A DNA stretch of 64,000 nucleotides, from positions 19,303,586-19,367,585 of the forward strand of contig NC_080589.1 in the NCBI RefSeq assembly GCF_029962835.1, given 5' to 3'. The DNA is from Magnolia sinica. Its lineage: Eukaryota > Streptophyta > Magnoliopsida > Magnoliales > Magnoliaceae. The position numbers and the translations under genes are program-made. The notes below the pieces were generated by a model. The model saw nothing but the letters and a program-made list of their open reading frames with translations. It was not told where the DNA came from and ran no database searches. Below are positions 24,389-34,075 of this stretch, in pieces (within the stretch, counting starts at the first letter, position 1; each line of letters starts with the position of its first letter).

Positions 24389-25494
24389 AGATGGGTGATG
24401 GAGTGATGGGGGATGGTTTGGGTTGAAAATGGTAAAAAGAGGTATGGTTGTTGTTGAAATTTGGAAAAGAGGAGTGGTGAGGTGGAAAGAATGGTGGACT
24501 TTTGTAAAAGGTGGTGATGGGTTGTTGTACTTGAGGTATGGGATGCTTTAATGGTTGATTGATGGGACTAATAGTAGAGATTCCCTCGAAATCCGCAACG
24601 CGCGGTGTTTCTTCGGAATAAACGCTGATCGGCATCTTCTTGCCTGGGTATCGGTTCGGTGCGCAAGTCACGGCGTTGGAACCGCGGCGACGACGCGGTC
24701 GCTATGATATAACTTTCGGACCAAGCCGACGTCGGTGCGCGGGACCTGGCTTAGGATCGTGCGCAAATACCGAATACGGTGCGAAGGTTGCCAGAATTTG
24801 ACCGGAAGGACCGCGGAAGCTAACGGAACAGTACGGATTAGGACACGGGTCTTACACGATTGGACCTGGGGTTTGGTCGTACGGGTCCGATTTGTGATCG
24901 ACGGTCACCATTCCACGATCGGGCCATGAAGAGGGGGTGGGTGGGTGTAGAAAAATCCATTAGACCTCCACCATAAATATAGAAGAGATTCGATGGTTGG
25001 ATAGCCTGGTATCTCGGCTTCATTTGCAAGCCCCAGATTTTGGTCCTGACATTGGTGGGGTGCATTTAGTTGGTGCTAGATCCCACTTCTGGGTGTTCGT
25101 TAGGTCTGCGGTCCGCGATGGTCCACAAGCCCAGTGAGCTCTATGGTTCCCTAAATTTTTAGATTTTTCTGACCTTCTCGCGTCGCGGTATAGCCGTACG
25201 GGCTGAATGGTCATCCGGTTGGGCGGCCCACACTCGGTCTTGTCATGGTCCGTCAGGTTTATTCAAATGGGCTAATCCTATGTTAATTAGCTTATGGTAC
25301 CCCCACCGCGTGTGTTTTAAACAATCAGTCCTGTGGAAAATCCTACGTGGATGCCCAAGGACACTGTACTGGTTGAACGGGTTGTTACAATGACTTTACT
25401 TAATACAATGGGAGCAGACTGACTAACTCAGTACGCAATCCGATTACGCTTGCTATGATGTTTTATTTGTAATACATCATGTTCATTGGATTAT

Positions 25495-26170
25495 ATATAC
25501 ACCAAAACCCCATATTTGAGAGGGAACCTAGACATTGAGGGAAGGAACCTAGATATTGAACAGGGCAAACATGAAATTCAACGGATGAAACAAAAAATTC
25601 AATGGGAAAAACTAAACAATGAGTGGGGCAAACATGAAATTCAACGGGCCAAACATGAAATTCAGCGGGGCAAATTATGAAATTAAGCGGACCAAACTAA
25701 AAAATCAGCGTGGCAACCTGAAAAATCAGCAGGGGAAACATAAAATTGTGCGGGGCAAACTAGAAATTAAGCAGGGCTAACTAGAATTTTAGCGGGGGAA
25801 ACATTAAATTGAGCAGGGCAAGCTTGAATTTCAGCGATGGAAACTTGAATTTAAGAGGGGCAAACTTCAAATTCAGTGGGGCAAACTTGCATTTGAGCCG
25901 GGCAAACTAGAAATTCATCGGGGTAAACAAGACATTAAGCGGGAGAAACTTGAATTTTGGGCGGGGTAAACTAGGAAATCAACGGGGCAAACTAGGAAAT
26001 CAGCGAGGTAAACATGAAATTGAGCGGAGGAAACATGAAATTCAGTGGGGGAAACTTGAATTTGAGCGGGCCAAACTACAAAATCAGAGGGGTAAACTAG
26101 GAAATCAGTGAGGCAAACATGAAATTGAGCGGGGAAAACATGAAATTCAATGGGGCAAACTAGAAAATCA
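25495..26170 (-). repeat. 21-bp repeat array, right arm copy 2
   Basis: About 32 diverged units in the same orientation as 17440-17955. It contains more substitutions than the other arrays (ATCAGCGGGGCAAACTAG-type units mixed in). It ends directly in a broken spacer ('catta-cgcccactgt'). Confidence 0.85.
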
Positions 26171-26176
26171 TTACGC

Positions 26177-26687
26177 CCACTGTGTTCGGTGCTCTGTGGG
26201 CCCCATGATGATGTATGTGTTTCATCCATGGCGTCCATCTATTTTTATACATCATTTTCTAATATTATACAAAAAATGAGGTATGTCCTAATCTTAATTG
26301 GACCACATTACATGAAACAATGTTTCATGAACACCGACCATTATAAACTTTTTGGGGGTCATAAAAGTATTGGATCAAGATGATCTTTGTTTTTAGACTT
26401 CGTTTGGGTCTTTTTGACCTAATAAACAGATTGGATTTCAGATAAACAGTACAGTGGGCCTCATGAGGATTTAAATGATGGATATCCAATTACTATTGTT
26501 TTCCTGTACTGTGGTACATCTATGATATATATCCCTCTTATTTTTAGGATGAAGCCCTGAAATGATCTTTACAAATGGATGAACGGAATGGATGAAACAC
26601 ATACATCATGGTGGGGCCCACAGAGCACCGACCACCAACCACGGGGCTGATGTCAGGAGGAGTAGCCAATCCATTTCCTATACTACA
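26177..26687. mobile_element. 5'-truncated MITE of the GGAAACGGATTGG family
   Basis: The right end (GGAGGAGTAGCCAATCC, then ATTTCC) matches the ends of the MITEs at 31658-32332 and 32720-33257, but the left end is missing; the body is joined directly to spacer sequence at about 26176. A recombination or deletion between spacer and MITE explains it. Confidence 0.7.
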
Positions 26688-27053
26688 TACATTCAATGTG
26701 GCCCCAACTGAGTTTAAAATATACCTGTGGTGCGTGATTTCTTCCCTGGACCAACCATTTTCGGAAGAAGACAAAATGCTGATAAGGGGGCCCATAAAAT
26801 GAGTTTTTTTCATCTTTCTCATGGAACCGGAGCGTGGAAGGGGGGGGGGGGGGTGAAAGCAACGTGAAAGCATCAGCGGAAAGGGAGATGAAAATCAGAC
26901 AGTGAAAAGGGAGAGGAAAAGTGGACAACAGTGAAAAGGAGGGGTATTTTCGTCCTGAAATTCGTAATCTGCACGTGCAGGTCTAAGTTGCAAAAGAAGG
27001 TTTGTCTTCTTTCATAAAAACAGTTGGCTAAAAGGTGGGCTCCACAGTCCTAA
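26688..27053 (-). repeat. Internal copy of the MULE right end
   Basis: This copy matches 32333-32693 (including the region before the terminal repeat and most of the terminal repeat itself) but stops at CCTAAATT, four bases short of the true end, and runs straight into another 21-bp array. It includes a run of about 13 G near 26840. It shows that the right terminus has been duplicated. Confidence 0.8.
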
Positions 27054-27054
27054 A

Positions 27055-27285
27055 TTGAGTAGGGCAAACTAGGAAATGAGCGGGGCAAGCATGAAATTGA
27101 GCGGGGCAAACACGGAAATGAGCAGGGTAGGCATGAAATTAAGCAGGGCAAACATGAAATTGAGCGGGACAAACTGGAAAATCAGCGGGGCAAACATGAA
27201 ATTGAGCGGGGGAAACATGAAATCAGTGGGGCAAACATGAAATTGAGCGGGGGAAACATGAAATCAACGAGGCAAACTAGAAAAT
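27055..27285 (-). repeat. 21-bp repeat array, right arm copy 3
   Basis: About 11 units, clean and similar to those at 29210-29445, of which it is the counterpart in the 2.16-kb duplication series. It follows the truncated terminal repeat without spacer. Confidence 0.88.
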
Positions 27286-27414
27286 CATTATGCCCACTGT
27301 TTCTCATGGTATGATTCACTTGATATTTTGATATGCTTCAATTTGGGGCTCAACCGCTAAAATTAGATGGACGGCGTGGATATACTACATACATTCAATG
27401 TGGGCCCATCTAAG

Positions 27415-28121
27415 TGTAGGTTATAGGTTTAGGTTATAAGTGTAGGTTATAGGTTTATGTTTAAGTTAGGTTATGGGTTAAGGGTTAGGGAACTGAGAAT
27501 AGGTTAAGGTTTAGGTTTAGGAAATCGGGTTCGGGACCAGGTTTAGGTTTGGGTTTTCAAGTTTAGGTTTAGGTTAAGGAGTTGAGATTAGGATTAGGTG
27601 TAGGTTTAGGTTTAGGGATTTGAGAATACATTTAGGTTACAGGTTTAGGTTTAGGTTATAAGTGTCGGTTATAAGTTTAGGTTTAAGTTAGGTTATAGGT
27701 TAAGGGTTAGGGAACTAAGAATAGGTTAAGGTTTAGGTTTAGGAAATCGGGTTCGGGACCGGGTTTAGGTTTGGGTTTTCAAGTTTAGGTTTAGGTTTAG
27801 GATTAGGTGTAGGTTTAGGTTTAGGGATTTGAGAATACATTTAGGTTATAGGTTTAGGTTTAGGTTATAAGTGTCGGTTATAGGTATAGGTTTAAGTTAG
27901 GTTATGGGTTAAGGTTTAGGGAACTGAGAATAGGTTAAGATTTAGGTTTGGGAAGTTGGGTTCGGGACCGGGTTTAGGTTTAGGTTAAGGAGTTGAGATT
28001 AGGATTAGGTGTAGGTTTAGGTTTAGGGATTTAAGAATACATTTAGGTTACAGGTTTAGGTTTAGGTTATAAGTGTCGGTTATAGGTTTAGGTTTAAGTT
28101 AGGTTATAGGTTAAGGTTTAG
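27415..28121 (+). repeat. TTTAGG telomere-like degenerate array, unit 1a
   Basis: Dominated by GGTTTAGG with variants TTATAGG and TTTAAG, plus the phrases 'gggttcgggacc' and 'gatttgagaatacattt'. These phrases recur about every 210-220 bp (near 27525, 27745 and 27957), so there is a higher-order period. The plant telomere repeat is TTTAGGG; here most units lack the third G. Confidence 0.85.
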
Positions 28122-28514
28122 GGCCCGTTTGCCCCGGCAGATTGGAAGGGATTGAATGGTATTAGGGTGGATGACATGGATTTCTAGGTAATGATGGTGT
28201 TGTCGGTGGATTGTCTGGAGATCCATGGGATTGCTATATCCTTGGATTGTTATATCCAATCTGTTTGGCACGCCCGGCCAATCTTGGGATTAAACCTTCT
28301 CATCCCTTCCAATCCCTCAAACCAAACACGTCCCACACAAATTTGAAAGGATTAGGGTGGATTGGATGGGATTTAAAGGTAATGATGGTGTTGTCAGTGG
28401 ATTGTCTTAAGATCCATGGGATTGGGATCAGATCACCAACTTTATTTGGCACGCTAGGACAATCCCGGGATTTGACTTCCAATCCCTTCCAATTCGACCG
28501 GCCAAACGGCCCCC
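28122..28514. mobile_element. Tourist-like MITE, copy 1
   Basis: 393 bp with inverted ends (GGCCCGTTTG... and ...CAAACGGCCCC, extended by GATTGGAAGGGATTG inward) and a 3-bp duplication TAG on both sides, inserted in the TTTAGG array. The interior is a loose head-to-tail dimer, since the 'ggtaatgatggtgttgtc' block occurs twice. PIF/Harbinger affiliation is inferred from end sequence and 3-bp duplication. Confidence 0.78.
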
Positions 28515-28924
28515 TAGGGAACTGATAATAGGTTAAGGTTTAGGTTTAGGAAATCAGGTTCGGGACCGGGTTTAGGTTTAGGTTTTCAAGTTCAGGTTTA
28601 GGTTAAGGAGTTGAGATTAGGATTAGGTGTACGTTTAGGTTTAGGGATTTGAGAATACATTTAAGTTTTAGGTTATAAGTGTAGGTTATAGGTTTAGGTT
28701 TAAATTAAGTTATAGGTTAAAGTTTAGGGAATTGAGTATAGGTTAAGGTTTATGTTTAGGGATTTGAAAATACATTTAGGTTTTAGGTTACAAGTGTACA
28801 ATATAGGTTTAAGTTTAAGTTAGATTATAGGTTAAGGTTTAGGGAATTGAGAATAAGTTAAGGTTTAGGTTTAGGGATTTGAGAATACATTTAGGTTTTA
28901 GGTTTAGGCTTAGGTTTAGGTTTT
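28515..28924 (+). repeat. TTTAGG telomere-like degenerate array, unit 1b
   Basis: Continuation of the array after the MITE, with the same GGTTTAGG words and the 'gatttgagaatacattt' landmark three times. It passes directly into the 21-bp array at 28925. Confidence 0.85.
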
Positions 28925-29445
28925 GAGCGGGGGCAAACATGAAATTGAGTGGGGGCAAATTAGAGAATCAGCGGGGCAAACATGAAATTGAGGAGGGGAA
29001 ACGTGAAATTGAGTGGGGCAAACTAGAAATTGAGCCGGGCAGGCATGAAATTGAGCGGGGCAAACATGAAGTTGAACGAGGCAAACTAGGAAATGAGCGA
29101 GGCAACCATGAAATTGAGCGGGGCAAACTAAGAAATGAGCGGGGCAATCATGAAATTGAGCGGGTCATACTAGGAAATGAGTAGGGCAGGCATGAAATTG
29201 CGCAGGGCAAACATGAAATTGAGCGGGGGAAACATGAAATTGAGCGGGGCAAACACGGAAATGAGCGGGGTAGGCATGAAATTGAGCGGGGCAAACATGA
29301 AATTGAGCAGGACAAACTGAAAAATTAGCAGGGCAAACATGAAATTGAGCTGGGGAAACATGAAATCAGCGGGGCAAACTATAAAATTAGCGCGGCAAAT
29401 ATGAAATTGAGCGGGGGAAACATGAAATCAACGAGGCAAACTAGA
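28925..29445 (-). repeat. 21-bp repeat array, right arm copy 4
   Basis: About 25 units, among the least diverged in the window. Same orientation as the other right-arm arrays. It is followed by the CATTATGCCC-type spacer (here 'aatatgccca'). Confidence 0.9.
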
Positions 29446-29579
29446 AAATCAATATGCCCACTGTTTCTCGTGGTATGATTCACTTGATATTTTGATATGC
29501 TTCAATTTGGGGTTCAACCGCTAAAATTAGATGGACGGCGTGGATATACTACATACATTCAATGTGGGCCCATCTAAGT

Positions 29580-30285
29580 GTAGGTTATAGGTTTAGGTTA
29601 TAAGTGTAGGTTATAGGTTTACGCTTAAGTTAGGTTATGGGTTAATGGTTAGGGAACTGAGAATAGGTTTAAGGTTTAGGTTTAGGAAATCGGGTTCGGG
29701 ACCAGGTTTAGGTTTGAGTTTTCAAGTTTATGTTTAGGTTAAGGAGTTGAGATTAGGATTAGGTGTAGGTTTAGGTTTAGGGATTTGAGAATGCATTTCG
29801 GTTACAGGTTTAGTTTAGGTTATAAGTGTCGGTTATCGGTTTAGGTTTAAGTTAGGTTATAAGTTAAGGGTTAGGGAACTGAGAATAGGTTAAGGTTTAG
29901 GTTTAGGAAATCGGGTTCGGGACCGGGTTTAGGTTTGGGTTTTCAAGTTTAGGTTTAGGTTTAGGATTAGGTGTAGGTTTAGGTTTAGGGATTTGAGAAT
30001 ACATTTAGGTTATAGGTTTAGGTTTAGGTTATAAGTGTCGGTTATAGGTATAGGTTTAAGTTAGGTTATGGGTTAAGGTTTAGGGAACTGAGAATAGGTT
30101 AAGGTTTAGGTTTAGGAAATCGGGTTCGGGACCGGGTTTAGGTTTAGGTTAAGGAGTTGAGATTAGGATTAGGTGTAAGTTTAGGTTTAGGGATTTAAGA
30201 ATACATTTAGGTTACAAGTTTAGGTTTAGGTTATAAGTGTCGGTTATAGGTTTAGGTTTAAGTTAGGTTATAGGTTAAGGTTTAG
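29580..30285 (+). repeat. TTTAGG telomere-like degenerate array, unit 2a
   Basis: Counterpart of 27415-28121 with scattered substitutions. The 'gggttcgggacc' landmark recurs near 29690, 29910 and 30120. Confidence 0.85.
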
Positions 30286-30678
30286 GGCCCGTTTGCCCCG
30301 GCAGATTGGAAGGGATTGAATGGTATTAGGGTGGATGGCATGGATTTCTAGGTAATGATGGTGTTGTCGGTGGATTGTCTGGAGATCCATGGGATTGCTA
30401 TATCCCTGGATTGCTATATCCAGTCTGTTTGGCACGCCCGGCCAATCCTGGGATTAAACCTTCTCATCCCTTCCAATCCCTCAAACCAAACACGTCCCAC
30501 ACAAATTTGAAAGGATTAGGGTGGATTGGATGGGATTTAAAGGTAATGATGGTGTTGTCAGTGGATTGTCTTAAGATCCATGGGATTGGGATCAGATCAC
30601 CGACTTTATTTGGCACGCTAGGCAAATCCCGGGATTTGACTTCCAATCCCTTCCAATTCGACCGGCCAAACAGGCCCC
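30286..30678. mobile_element. Tourist-like MITE, copy 2
   Basis: 393 bp, same TAG duplication, exactly 2164 bp after copy 1 and nearly identical to it. It was copied with the surrounding unit rather than inserted independently. Confidence 0.8.
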
Positions 30679-31077
30679 TAGGGAACTGATAATAGGTTAA
30701 GGTTTAGGTTTAGGAAATCGGGTTCGGGACCGGGTTTAGGTTTAGGTTTAGGTTAAGGAGTTGAGATTAGGATTAGGTGTACGTTTAGGTTTAGGGATTT
30801 GAGAATACATTTAAGTTTTAGGTTATAAGTGTAGGTTATAGGTTTAGGTTTAAATTAGGTTATAGGTTAAAGTTTAGGGAATTGAGAATAGGTTAAGGTT
30901 TAGGTTTAGGGATTTGAAAATACATTTAGGTTTTAGGTTACAAGTGTACAATATAGGTTTAGGTTTAAGTTAGATTATAGGTTAAGGTTTAGGGAATTGA
31001 GAATAAGTTAAGGTTTAGGTTTAGGGATTTGAGAATACATTTAGGTTTTAGGTTTAGGTTTAGGTTTAGGTTTAGGT
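30679..31077 (+). repeat. TTTAGG telomere-like degenerate array, unit 2b
   Basis: Counterpart of 28515-28924, ending with five uninterrupted TTTAGG-type units (GGTTTAGGTTTAGG) just before the 21-bp array. Confidence 0.85.
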
Positions 31078-31535
31078 TTTGAGCAGGAGCAAACATAAAA
31101 TTGAGTGGGGCAAATTAGAGAATCAACGGGGCAAACATGAAATTGAGGAGGGGAAACATGAAATTGAGTGGGGCAAACTAGAAATTGAGCTGGGCAGGCA
31201 TGAAATTGAGCGGGGCAAACATGAAGTTGAACGAGGCAAACTAGGAAATGAGCGGGGCAACCATGAAATTGAGCGGGGCAAACTAAGAAATGAGCGGGGC
31301 AACCATGAAATTGAGCAGGTCATACTAGGAAATGAGTAGGGCAGGCATGAAATTGCGCATGGAAAACATGAAATTGAGCGGGGGAAACATGAAATTGAGC
31401 GGGGCAAACACGGAAATGAGTAGGGCAAGCATGAAATTGAGAGGGGCAAACATGAAATTGAGCAGGACAAACTGGAAAATCAGCGGGGCAAACATGAAAT
31501 TGACGGGGGAAACATGAAATCAGCGGGGCAATGTA
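31078..31535 (-). repeat. 21-bp repeat array, right arm copy 5 (outermost)
   Basis: About 22 units, nearly the same unit order as 28925-29445. It is the outermost array of the MULE right arm and is followed by spacer sequence to 31657. Confidence 0.9.
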
Positions 31536-31657
31536 GAAAATTATTATGCCCACTGTTTCCCGTGGTATGATTCACTTGATATTTTGATATGCTTTAATTT
31601 TGGGCTCAACCCCTTAAATTAGATGGAAAAATGGATGGACGGTGTGGATATTCTACA

Positions 31658-32332
31658 GGAAACGGATTGGCTACTACCCCTGCCACCAGCCAATGGCTGG
31701 TGTTTGGTGCTCTGTGGGCCCCATCATGATGATCTTTGTTTTTAGCCTTCATCTGGGTCTTTTTATCATATTAAACAAAAATTGAGGTATATCCTGATCT
31801 CAATTGGACCACATTACAGGAAATAGTGTTTAATGAACATCGACCATTAAAAACTTTTTGGGGGCCATAAAAGTATTAGGTCAAGATGATCTTTGTTTTT
31901 AGCCTTCATCTGGGTCTTTATCACCTAAAAAACAAATTGGATTTCAGACAAACAGTACAGTGGGCCTCAGGAGGATTTCAAGGATGGATATCCAATCACC
32001 ATTGTTTTCCTCTAGCAGGCCACCAGCCAAATTTCCATCTAATTTGGGGCTCAACCCCTTAAATTAGATGGAATTTGAGCGGACAAAATGGATGAACGGA
32101 ATGGATGAAACACATACACCATGGTGGGGCCCACAGAGCACCGACCACCAGCCATGTACACCATGGTGGGACCCACAAAGGAACGACCACCAGTCATGTA
32201 CACCATGGTGGGGCTAAAGAGCACCGATCACCAGCCACGTACACCATAGTGGGGCCCACAGAGCACCGACCACCAGCCACGTAGATCATGGTGGGGCCCA
32301 TAGAGCACCGGAGGAGTAGCCAATCCGTTTCC
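31658..32332. mobile_element. MITE with GGAAACGGATTGGCTACT ends, inserted in the MULE spacer
   Basis: 675 bp with inverted ends of about 19 bp plus diverged continuation. It splits the spacer phrase 'ggatatactacatacattcaatg' seen intact at 27385. The flanks TATTCTACA and TATACCCAT resemble the expected 9-bp duplication of TATACTACA. The body holds a reverse copy of the recurrent cassette. MULE-type origin is inferred from the 9-bp duplication. Confidence 0.75.
32090..32310. repeat. ~48-bp tandem repeat inside the MITE
   Basis: About five copies of a unit with the words ACACCATGGTGGGGCCCAC, AGAGCACCGACCACCAGCCA. It explains why this MITE is longer than its relatives. Confidence 0.85.
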
Positions 32333-32570
32333 TATACCCATACATTCAATGTGAGCCCAACTGAATTTAAAATATACCTGTGTTGCGTGCTTTCTTCGCT
32401 GGACCGACCATTTTCAGAAGAAGACAAATGTTGATAAGGGGGGCCCACAAAAATGGTTTTTTTGTCTTTCTAACCCGCCGAAGAAAAGGGGTGAAAGCAA
32501 CGACAGTGAAGTAGCAGTGGAAAGGGAAAGGAAAAGGAAACAACTGAAAGGGGGAAGAAAAACAACAATG

Positions 32571-32697
32571 AAAAGGAGGGGTATTTTCGTCCTGAAATTC
32601 GTAATCTGCACGTGCAGGTCTAAGTTGCAAAAGAAGGTTTGTCTTCTTTCATAAAAACAGCTGGCTAAAAGGTGGGGTCCACAGTCCTAAATTTCTC
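32571..32697 (-). repeat. Right terminal inverted repeat of the giant MULE
   Basis: Reverse complement of 180-305 with few differences, ending AAATTTCTC. Sequence from 32333 to 32570 inward also matches the internal end copy at 26688-26930. Confidence 0.82.
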
Positions 32698-32706
32698 TTT
32701 TTTTAA
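32698..32706. repeat. Right 9-bp target site duplication (TTTTTTTAA)
   Basis: Identical to 171-179. The bases that follow (catgccttaaaatg) continue the cassette interrupted at 170; compare the uninterrupted order 'gatctgcctcattttatc' to 'agccttaag' near 40530-40562. Confidence 0.7.
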
Positions 32707-32719
32707 CATGCCTTAAAAT

Positions 32720-33257
32720 GAAAACGGATTGGCTACTCTCCCTCACACCAGCCCAGTTGCTGATGGTTGGTGCTCTATGGGCCCCACCATGATTTATATG
32801 TTTCATCCATTCCGTTCATCCATTTTTAAAGATCATTTTATGGCTTGTTTGAAAAACTGAGAGGTATATAAATCTCAAGTGAACCACACCACATGAAAAC
32901 AATAGTGATTGGATATCCAACATTAAAATCTCCTAAGGCCCACTGTACTATTTATTTGGCACCCAATATGTTCATTGGGTCATGCAGGCCCAGATGAAGG
33001 GAAAAAACAAAAATCAGCTTGATCCAAAACTTTTATGGGCCGAAAATGTTTTTTAATGGTTGGCGCCCATTCAACACTGTTTCCTTTAATGTGATCCACT
33101 TAAGATTAGGATATATCTCATTGTTGGTCTCATACCGTAAAATGATCTCTAAAAATAGATGGAAGGCATGGATGAAACGCATACATCATGGTAGGGCCCA
33201 AAGAGCACCGACCATCAGCCCTTGGCCGGTGTCAGGCGGAGTAGCCAATCCGTTTCC
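32720..33257. mobile_element. MITE with GGAAACGGATTGG ends, full length
   Basis: 538 bp with inverted ends of about 32 bp (left AAACGGATTGGCTACT, right AGTAGCCAATCCGTTT). Flanks CCTTAAAAT and CCTTACAGT agree at 7 of 9 bases, as for an old 9-bp duplication. The interior is the recurrent cassette in plus orientation. Confidence 0.82.
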
Positions 33258-33607
33258 CCTTACAGTGACCTTTAAATACGGATGGACAGCGTGGAAGTCG
33301 TCACATATATCACAGTGGGTCCCATAGTCAGGGGTCGCACCACCTAGGTGGATCCGGGTCTCACCCAATCCGCTCCGACATCATCGAGAGGGCAGCATAC
33401 GTACATTGGATTTGGATCGTTGATCATTTTCATTGATTGCCCATGCCTCTCATGCAAGTGTGGACCACGTGGTGAGAAGATCATCTTGATTTCTGGACGA
33501 CAGCATTTCCAGGGTACCGCATATGATGAATCTCCTGGGCTCCCATGCAAGGTGACGCGTCTACATCTCGGTCGCGCGGGTCATGTTAGCTTCTAATGGA
33601 GGACTGG
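33258..33607. other. Non-coding remnant next to MITEs
   Basis: It starts with the continuation of the cassette (gacctttaaatacggatggacagcg) and then unrelated sequence. Short ORFs overlap on both strands and show no recognised domain. Confidence 0.45.
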
Positions 33608-34075
33608 TCGCAGATTGCCTGCGTCAGTTCCTGCGGCGGTAGCTAGGTGGGACCCACTGCGATGTTAGTGAGAAATCCACCCTGTCCATCCGTTTTTCCA
33701 GATCATATAAAAAAATGAGCCCAAAATTGAGTTAGATTCAAAATTCAAGTGGGCCACGCAACATGAAAATTTGAAGAGGGAAATGCCTCCCGTTGAAACC
33801 TTCCTGGTCCACCATGATGTTTATATGCCATCCAAACCGTTCATAAGATCGTTTCTACCGTGGTTTAGCCTTATCCAAAACTTTTGTGGCCCCACGAACA
33901 TTTCAACCGCAGGGTTCAATTACAACTGTTTCCTGTCGTGTGTGGGCCACTTGAGTTTTGAAATTGTCTCAAGTTTGTCATCGTGTCCTATCATAATATG
34001 GAAAAACGTATGGACGGAGTGGATTTCCCATAAACATCACGATGGGCCCCACGGTCGCGGGCAATCCGCTTCTCC
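33608..34075. mobile_element. Probable MITE with GCRGATTGCCYGCG ends
   Basis: The left end (GCAGATTGCCTGCG) and the right end (CGCGGGCAATCCGC) are inverted with two mismatches, and the interior is again the recurrent cassette. I could not see a clear target duplication. Confidence 0.5.

Larger units (their letters stand above)
20744..24856. mobile_element. Solo LTR-like element, family B, inside the family A LTR
   Basis: 4113 bp starting TGTCACACCCC and ending TTACA, flanked by perfect 5-bp duplications (CGATT at 20739-20743 and 24857-24861). Family A sequence resumes right after. Two more copies occur at 38090-42427 and 52349-56598. No coding region is seen. Shared parts are a conserved start, a GGGCC-word repeat block, a dinucleotide tract, a recurrent cassette, a GA-rich tract and a conserved GC-rich 3' part. 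TG/CA ends and 5-bp duplications fit a very long LTR, but the coding parent is not in the window. Confidence 0.85.
18305..25389. mobile_element. Solo LTR, family A (Gypsy chromovirus), with nested family B LTR
   Basis: It starts TGAACGCCCTG, ends GTTACA and is flanked by perfect 5-bp duplications (ATGAC at 18300-18304 and 25390-25394). After removing the nested insert and its duplication the length is 2967 bp, against 2968 bp for the LTR at 42428-45395 of the Gypsy element in this same window. There is no internal coding region, so it formed by recombination between two LTRs. The orientation of the parent element cannot be read from a solo LTR, but it aligns with 42428-45395 on the plus strand. 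Confidence 0.9.
27290..29453. repeat. Tandem duplication unit 1 (2164 bp)
   Basis: Contents in order: spacer (CATTATGCCC...), TTTAGG-type array, Tourist-like MITE, more TTTAGG-type array, 21-bp array. The following unit (29454 to about 31543) repeats this with an offset of exactly 2164 bp at the MITE ends and differs only at scattered bases and small indels. A third spacer start follows at about 31545. Confidence 0.85.
29454..31543. repeat. Tandem duplication unit 2 (~2.09 kb)
   Basis: Second copy of the unit at 27290-29453, carrying the same MITE at the same place. Its terminal 21-bp array is about 65 bp shorter than that of unit 1. Confidence 0.85.
180..32697. mobile_element. Giant Mutator-like element (ULP1-bearing, Kaonashi-like MULE)
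   Basis: Seen: near-identical inverted ends (180-305 and 32571-32697), identical 9-bp flanks, a MULE transposase at 4257-6653 and a ULP1 gene at 14439-17275 facing it, and 21-bp-repeat arrays in inverted orientation just outside both genes. The flanks, once joined, restore the surrounding repeat cassette. Known: plant MULEs make 9-bp duplications, may carry long inverted ends, capture host gene pieces, and one group (Kaonashi) carries ULP1-like protease genes. The span is 32.5 kb; removing the nested LTRs (7.09 kb) and the inserted MITE (0.68 kb) leaves about 24.7 kb, very large for a MULE. The right arm has expanded by repeated copies of its end. Alternative: two related MULEs whose outer ends coincide, but the matching flanks argue against that. 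The coding genes carry stops, so the copy is probably not autonomous now. Confidence 0.8.

Noticed and set aside
27415-31077. True chromosome end or intact telomere
   Set aside because: The units are mostly six bases, degenerate, interrupted by a MITE and bordered by MULE sequence on both sides.
28939-31470. ORFs with repeated EIERGK or SCLPRSI words
   Set aside because: Same 21-bp repeat read in other frames.
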